Positions 32,985-35,790 of a stretch of DNA of 35,790 bases are shown here, piece after piece. A model generated the notes under the pieces. The model ran no database searches. It was not told the origin of the DNA and saw nothing but the letters and a program-made list of their open reading frames with translations. The translations under genes were made by a program, and so were the position numbers. How positions within the stretch are numbered: position 1 is the first letter of the stretch; each line of letters begins with the position of its first letter. This DNA is from a virus: the IMG/VR virus record IMGVR_UViG_3300021341_000070, positions 1-35,790 of that record. One strand, written 5' to 3'.

Positions 32985-34034
32985 TTAGATGTTTTTAATG
33001 CCTTTGACTGGAGGCTTTCCATTCTTTACCCCATCGATGGGGAAGGCGCCGAAATAGCGGTCATTGCTGTACTGTTCTTCGAGTGATTCGGTTTGTGTTC
33101 CTCCGGAGGCCTCCGCCTCTGTCTCGAGGTGAGCAGCATAGAGCGGAAATACATCCAAGCGGCTTTCCAGATAGTGTCGGATGAAGCTGATATGACGACT
33201 GGCCATCAACTGATGATGTTGCCATTTGATACTAAAGGAAGTCGTGCCTGCACTGCCAGCACGTTCATAGCCCTGTGGCTCTAGTGTTTCCAGTTGTACC
33301 ACCCGGTTGCCTTCAAATTGTACCCAATGTCGCTCCAAGGCCTCCTGCATGCTGAAGTGCACCACGGCTCGCTGAATCAGATCAATCAAAGCTTGTTCAT
33401 CTGTAGTCAATGCCTTGAGGCTAATTCCTTCTTTGAGGTCATCATATTGGGCTTGGCCCAGGGTGGGGAGGACGGCAAAGTTTTCCACCTCATCGATAAT
33501 GGGGCGAATCATCTCAAAGATGTAGCGGCTCAGCAACTTCCCGTAGAGCTGCCGGAATTCAAAGGCGGTATTGATGAAATGGGCTTTATTACGAGCATAG
33601 GCAGGATCAGCCTGCCAGAGTGGATAGTCATTTTCATTGGCTTCCAGGAAGGCCAGCAATCGTTCCAGGCTTTCATAGCCATGATGTAGCATTTGTTTTC
33701 GGTAGGCAGTTTCTTGATATTTGAAAGGTCTTTTGATCCCTTCAATCTCCACTTGGAACATACCTCCTTCCCCCAATTGTACATTGCCCACTTGAACGTA
33801 TTCATACATGGTAAGGAGCGCTACGGGCCGCTGTACGTAGGGTAGGAGAGCCTCCAATTGTTCGGACAGACTTTCAGCGTTTAGTGCATCCCAAGTAGCT
33901 TGTCCAATCCAAGGAATGACATGAGACTCAGCGGCCATATCTACCCAGGGGCCAATACTGCGCAGGCTCAGCGTCTGATTCACTGCCCCGCCTACGTGTT
34001 CTTTGAACTTTGAGATATCTGCAAATAATGCCAT
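32985..34034 (-). CDS. Phage structural protein, 349 aa
   Basis: The protein starts MALFADISKFKEHVGGAVNQ. It is largely helical in the middle (EYVQVGNVQLGEGGMFQVEI and LRQLYGKLLSRYIFE-like segments) with two Trp-rich patches, and its C-terminus is acidic. It starts in a TAATG overlap with the portal stop and ends 1 bp before the membrane gene. In Bacteroidota phages the gene after the portal often encodes a head-tail joining or adaptor-type protein of this size; that is the likely role here. Confidence 0.6.
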   Translation of the reverse strand: MALFADISKFKEHVGGAVNQTLSLRSIGPWVDMAAESHVIPWIGQATWDALNAESLSEQLEALLPYVQRPVALLTMYEYVQVGNVQLGEGGMFQVEIEGIKRPFKYQETAYRKQMLHHGYESLERLLAFLEANENDYPLWQADPAYARNKAHFINTAFEFRQLYGKLLSRYIFEMIRPIIDEVENFAVLPTLGQAQYDDLKEGISLKALTTDEQALIDLIQRAVVHFSMQEALERHWVQFEGNRVVQLETLEPQGYERAGSAGTTSFSIKWQHHQLMASRHISFIRHYLESRLDVFPLYAAHLETEAEASGGTQTESLEEQYSNDRYFGAFPIDGVKNGKPPVKGIKNI

Positions 34035-35434
34035 TAGTCAGTGTTTTGCACATTCTCACCCGTCACCAGCCCAGTCTCCTGTTCATTGGTGGTGGTGTGG
34101 AAAGTATGATCGATATAGAAAGTCACATCCCAGGCGGGATCGGTGAGTCGATTGAAATTGGCCACGAACTGCAGCTGCTCCAGGATCATCTCCTGATCGA
34201 AAGTGTTGTTAGTGATCTCAGTATTGAAAACCTCGCGCTTATCGCTTCCACTGCCGGCACCCATCTTTCCACCCTCCGGAGCAAGGCCTACCATACTAGG
34301 ATGGCCACCCAAACCTTGGACGACTTGTGCATCACTTTTCTCAGAAGAGGGTACCCAGCTATCCTTTTTGATTTTATCATCGATAGCCACGATCTCGATC
34401 TTGCCTTTCTCCCCATTCACGCCATCATTTTGGAAGATGGTCGAAATGGAAACAAAAGCATTCTTTGTGCCTGAAAGTTTAGCGTTGATATCATCGACTA
34501 GCTCATCGATCTTATCCTGCCGGCCTTTATCCGTCATCGTTTGCCAGCTATCCCGGTACCGAATGGTGAAGTAATCCTCAGGGATGAGGATCTGATACTT
34601 GAGTCGCACCTGGTTATGCATCATGGCATGTACAACTTCGGATACGGCCTTGGACACATCCATCCAACCCCCATCCCGGAAGAGGCCCAGCCAAAAGGGG
34701 AGGGCATAGGGAAAAGAACCAGGTGTTTTCAAGCGACTATGCCAAGCGAATTTGAAACCCGGTAGCTTATCAATGAAGGAAGCCCCGCCAAACTTTGGGC
34801 AGAGATAAATGGCATTGATCCGATCGGGATCCACATTGCCACGGCCCAGGCTGAAGTCGGCAGAGTAGAGTAGGAAGTCAGTAGCAAAGGTGGCAGGGTT
34901 CTGCAGGCTGAGACGGCAGTATTCCGCTTCCTTATGAAAGATGTTGGTGATCTGATCCTTACGTTTATTGAGGATCATCTCACTGAAGGTATTCATAAAG
35001 AAGCGATAATTGATCAGTTGCGGCTTGAGCCATTCATTGCCCAGGAAGTTCTCCTGGATGAAGTTCTCAATCTTTGGTTCAAAATGTCGCTCAATCGTGC
35101 CACTTTCTTGACGCTGTCGGTTGCTATAGTAAGCTATCCCATTCCCATAAGCCATGCGCACCAGGTCGTAGATGGTTCGTCCAGCGATGGCCACATTGAA
35201 TACCCGCTCGCGGATTCTTCGAGGCAGGTCATCATTCCCCAGTCGATCTCCCCAAGGTGCCCACATGAAGCCCGTCTGCGTCTCTTCGGGTTGAATATTG
35301 ATGGTCGGCTTGGCCTGGGTATCCGTACCAAAAACAGGAGCGAAGCCTGCCGAAAATATTTTAGTGTAACTGAGGTGGGCTTTAGCTTGCCCATTATGTT
35401 CCACCACATCGATGATCGTATGGGTATCACTCAT
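34034..35434 (-). CDS. Portal protein
   Basis: At 466 aa it is of usual portal length and lies in the structural module. The N-terminal region contains an Arg-rich helix (RLGNDDLPRRIRERVFNVAI) and the middle has the long helical stem region (MDVSKAVSEVVHAMMHNQVR, about 255-280). Near the end, GLGGHPSMVGLAPEGGKMGA followed by GSGSDKREVFNTEI resembles the Gly-rich tunnel-loop/crown region of portal proteins. Portals form the dodecameric DNA channel at the capsid vertex. It starts by ATGA overlap with the 119-aa gene. Its distance from the terminase is unusual (see findings). Confidence 0.78.
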   Translation of the reverse strand: MSDTHTIIDVVEHNGQAKAHLSYTKIFSAGFAPVFGTDTQAKPTINIQPEETQTGFMWAPWGDRLGNDDLPRRIRERVFNVAIAGRTIYDLVRMAYGNGIAYYSNRQRQESGTIERHFEPKIENFIQENFLGNEWLKPQLINYRFFMNTFSEMILNKRKDQITNIFHKEAEYCRLSLQNPATFATDFLLYSADFSLGRGNVDPDRINAIYLCPKFGGASFIDKLPGFKFAWHSRLKTPGSFPYALPFWLGLFRDGGWMDVSKAVSEVVHAMMHNQVRLKYQILIPEDYFTIRYRDSWQTMTDKGRQDKIDELVDDINAKLSGTKNAFVSISTIFQNDGVNGEKGKIEIVAIDDKIKKDSWVPSSEKSDAQVVQGLGGHPSMVGLAPEGGKMGAGSGSDKREVFNTEITNNTFDQEMILEQLQFVANFNRLTDPAWDVTFYIDHTFHTTTNEQETGLVTGENVQNTD

Positions 35435-35790
35435 GCCACCACGATTTTGTTATTGAATGTTATGACCAATGGCGGATGGATCTTCCGCCGCTCACCAGTA
35501 GGATGGCCATTCACCAACAATTGAATATTACGTGTGTACCATTTGTGGTGATTGGGGGCACGCTTGAGGGTCTCTAGTTTAGCCTTCTTTCGTTCGATGG
35601 AAGTTGGTGCTCGATCCACCTCGCTCGCCTTTTTGGCAACCTTAGTCGTCAGCACCAATACTGCCTCACCATAGGTATGCACTTTACCGCCCTTCTTGCG
35701 TTGCCGATCGAAGGTGACAAAAGTGATGGAGAAGGGATCTCCCGATTCCATTTGCGACAGCATGGCCTTCACTGTGATTTGATTGGTCAT
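35431..35790 (-). CDS. Small structural-module protein, 119 aa
   Basis: The start codon is the last three bases of the window, so an upstream start cannot be ruled out, but MTNQITVKAMLSQMESGDPF is a sensible N-terminus. The protein is basic (AKKASEVDRAPTSIERKKAK) with a mixed strand/helix profile and no membrane segment. It overlaps the portal gene by four bases (ATGA), indicating translational coupling to head-assembly functions. No named family is assigned. Small genes of this type often precede the portal in Bacteroidota phages. Confidence 0.6.
   Translation of the reverse strand: MTNQITVKAMLSQMESGDPFSITFVTFDRQRKKGGKVHTYGEAVLVLTTKVAKKASEVDRAPTSIERKKAKLETLKRAPNHHKWYTRNIQLLVNGHPTGERRKIHPPLVITFNNKIVVA

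Noticed and set aside
1-35790. Complete circular genome
   Set aside because: The in-phase frames at both ends have a one-in-three chance of arising by accident, and the right-hand frame has a sensible own start; integrase and lysin are missing. Left open as a check, not claimed.

Overview
The window is most of a tailed-phage genome (a prophage or a phage-like episome) from a member of the Bacteroidota, probably a Saprospiria/Lewinella-like host. The host call is inference. It rests on TAnnTTTG-type -7 promoter elements, A-rich rather than Shine-Dalgarno translation starts, and protein types (SPOR-tailed membrane protein beside a sigma factor, Bacteroidota-style portal/capsid set, phage_holin_4-like holin). 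No integrase, lysozyme or replication initiator other than a primase-helicase is visible. Both edges fall at or inside coding sequence, so the element is probably incomplete here.

Almost all phage genes lie on the minus strand and read from high to low coordinates. From the right edge these are: a small structural gene, portal, a 349-aa structural gene, a membrane protein, a small tail-type gene and the tape-measure protein (35.8-29.0 kb); a secreted SNase-type nuclease and a P22-type antirepressor (29.0-27.8 kb); a large membrane protein, a zinc-finger/TOPRIM/SF3 primase-helicase and a tail of small genes (23.1-17.4 kb); a holin and small genes (13.8-11.8 kb); prohead protease with a possible nested scaffold, major capsid, head-tail genes and terminase (11.0-3.6 kb); then two more tail-type genes at the left edge. 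Genes within modules are tightly packed, often with TAATG or ATGA stop/start overlaps, and modules end in hairpin terminators.

AT-richer cargo islands interrupt these modules: (a) a divergent HxlR regulator/NAD(P)-binding oxidoreductase pair (1.9-3.3 kb) with three palindromic operator candidates; (b) a HEPN-motif protein (11.1-11.6 kb); (c) a sigma factor directly followed by a three-TM, SPOR-tailed protein (14.0-15.6 kb), with a divergent membrane gene and a largely non-coding stretch holding a possible structured RNA; (d) a repressor-type divergent switch (23.4-24.2 kb) followed by a two-gene operon encoding a membrane-anchored coiled-coil protein and a 940-aa NACHT NTPase ending in about 29 pentapeptide repeats (24.2-27.6 kb). 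Island (d) is the best candidate for an undescribed system: it looks like a prophage-carried STAND-type defence module.

Two intergenic regions 15 kb apart (12.88-13.07 and 28.39-28.46 kb) share a 16-19 bp motif, ATAGTCCAAAAGTCCACTC, in direct and inverted copies. Each lies upstream of a minus-strand unit (holin and antirepressor), suggesting a shared regulator or a replication/partition role.
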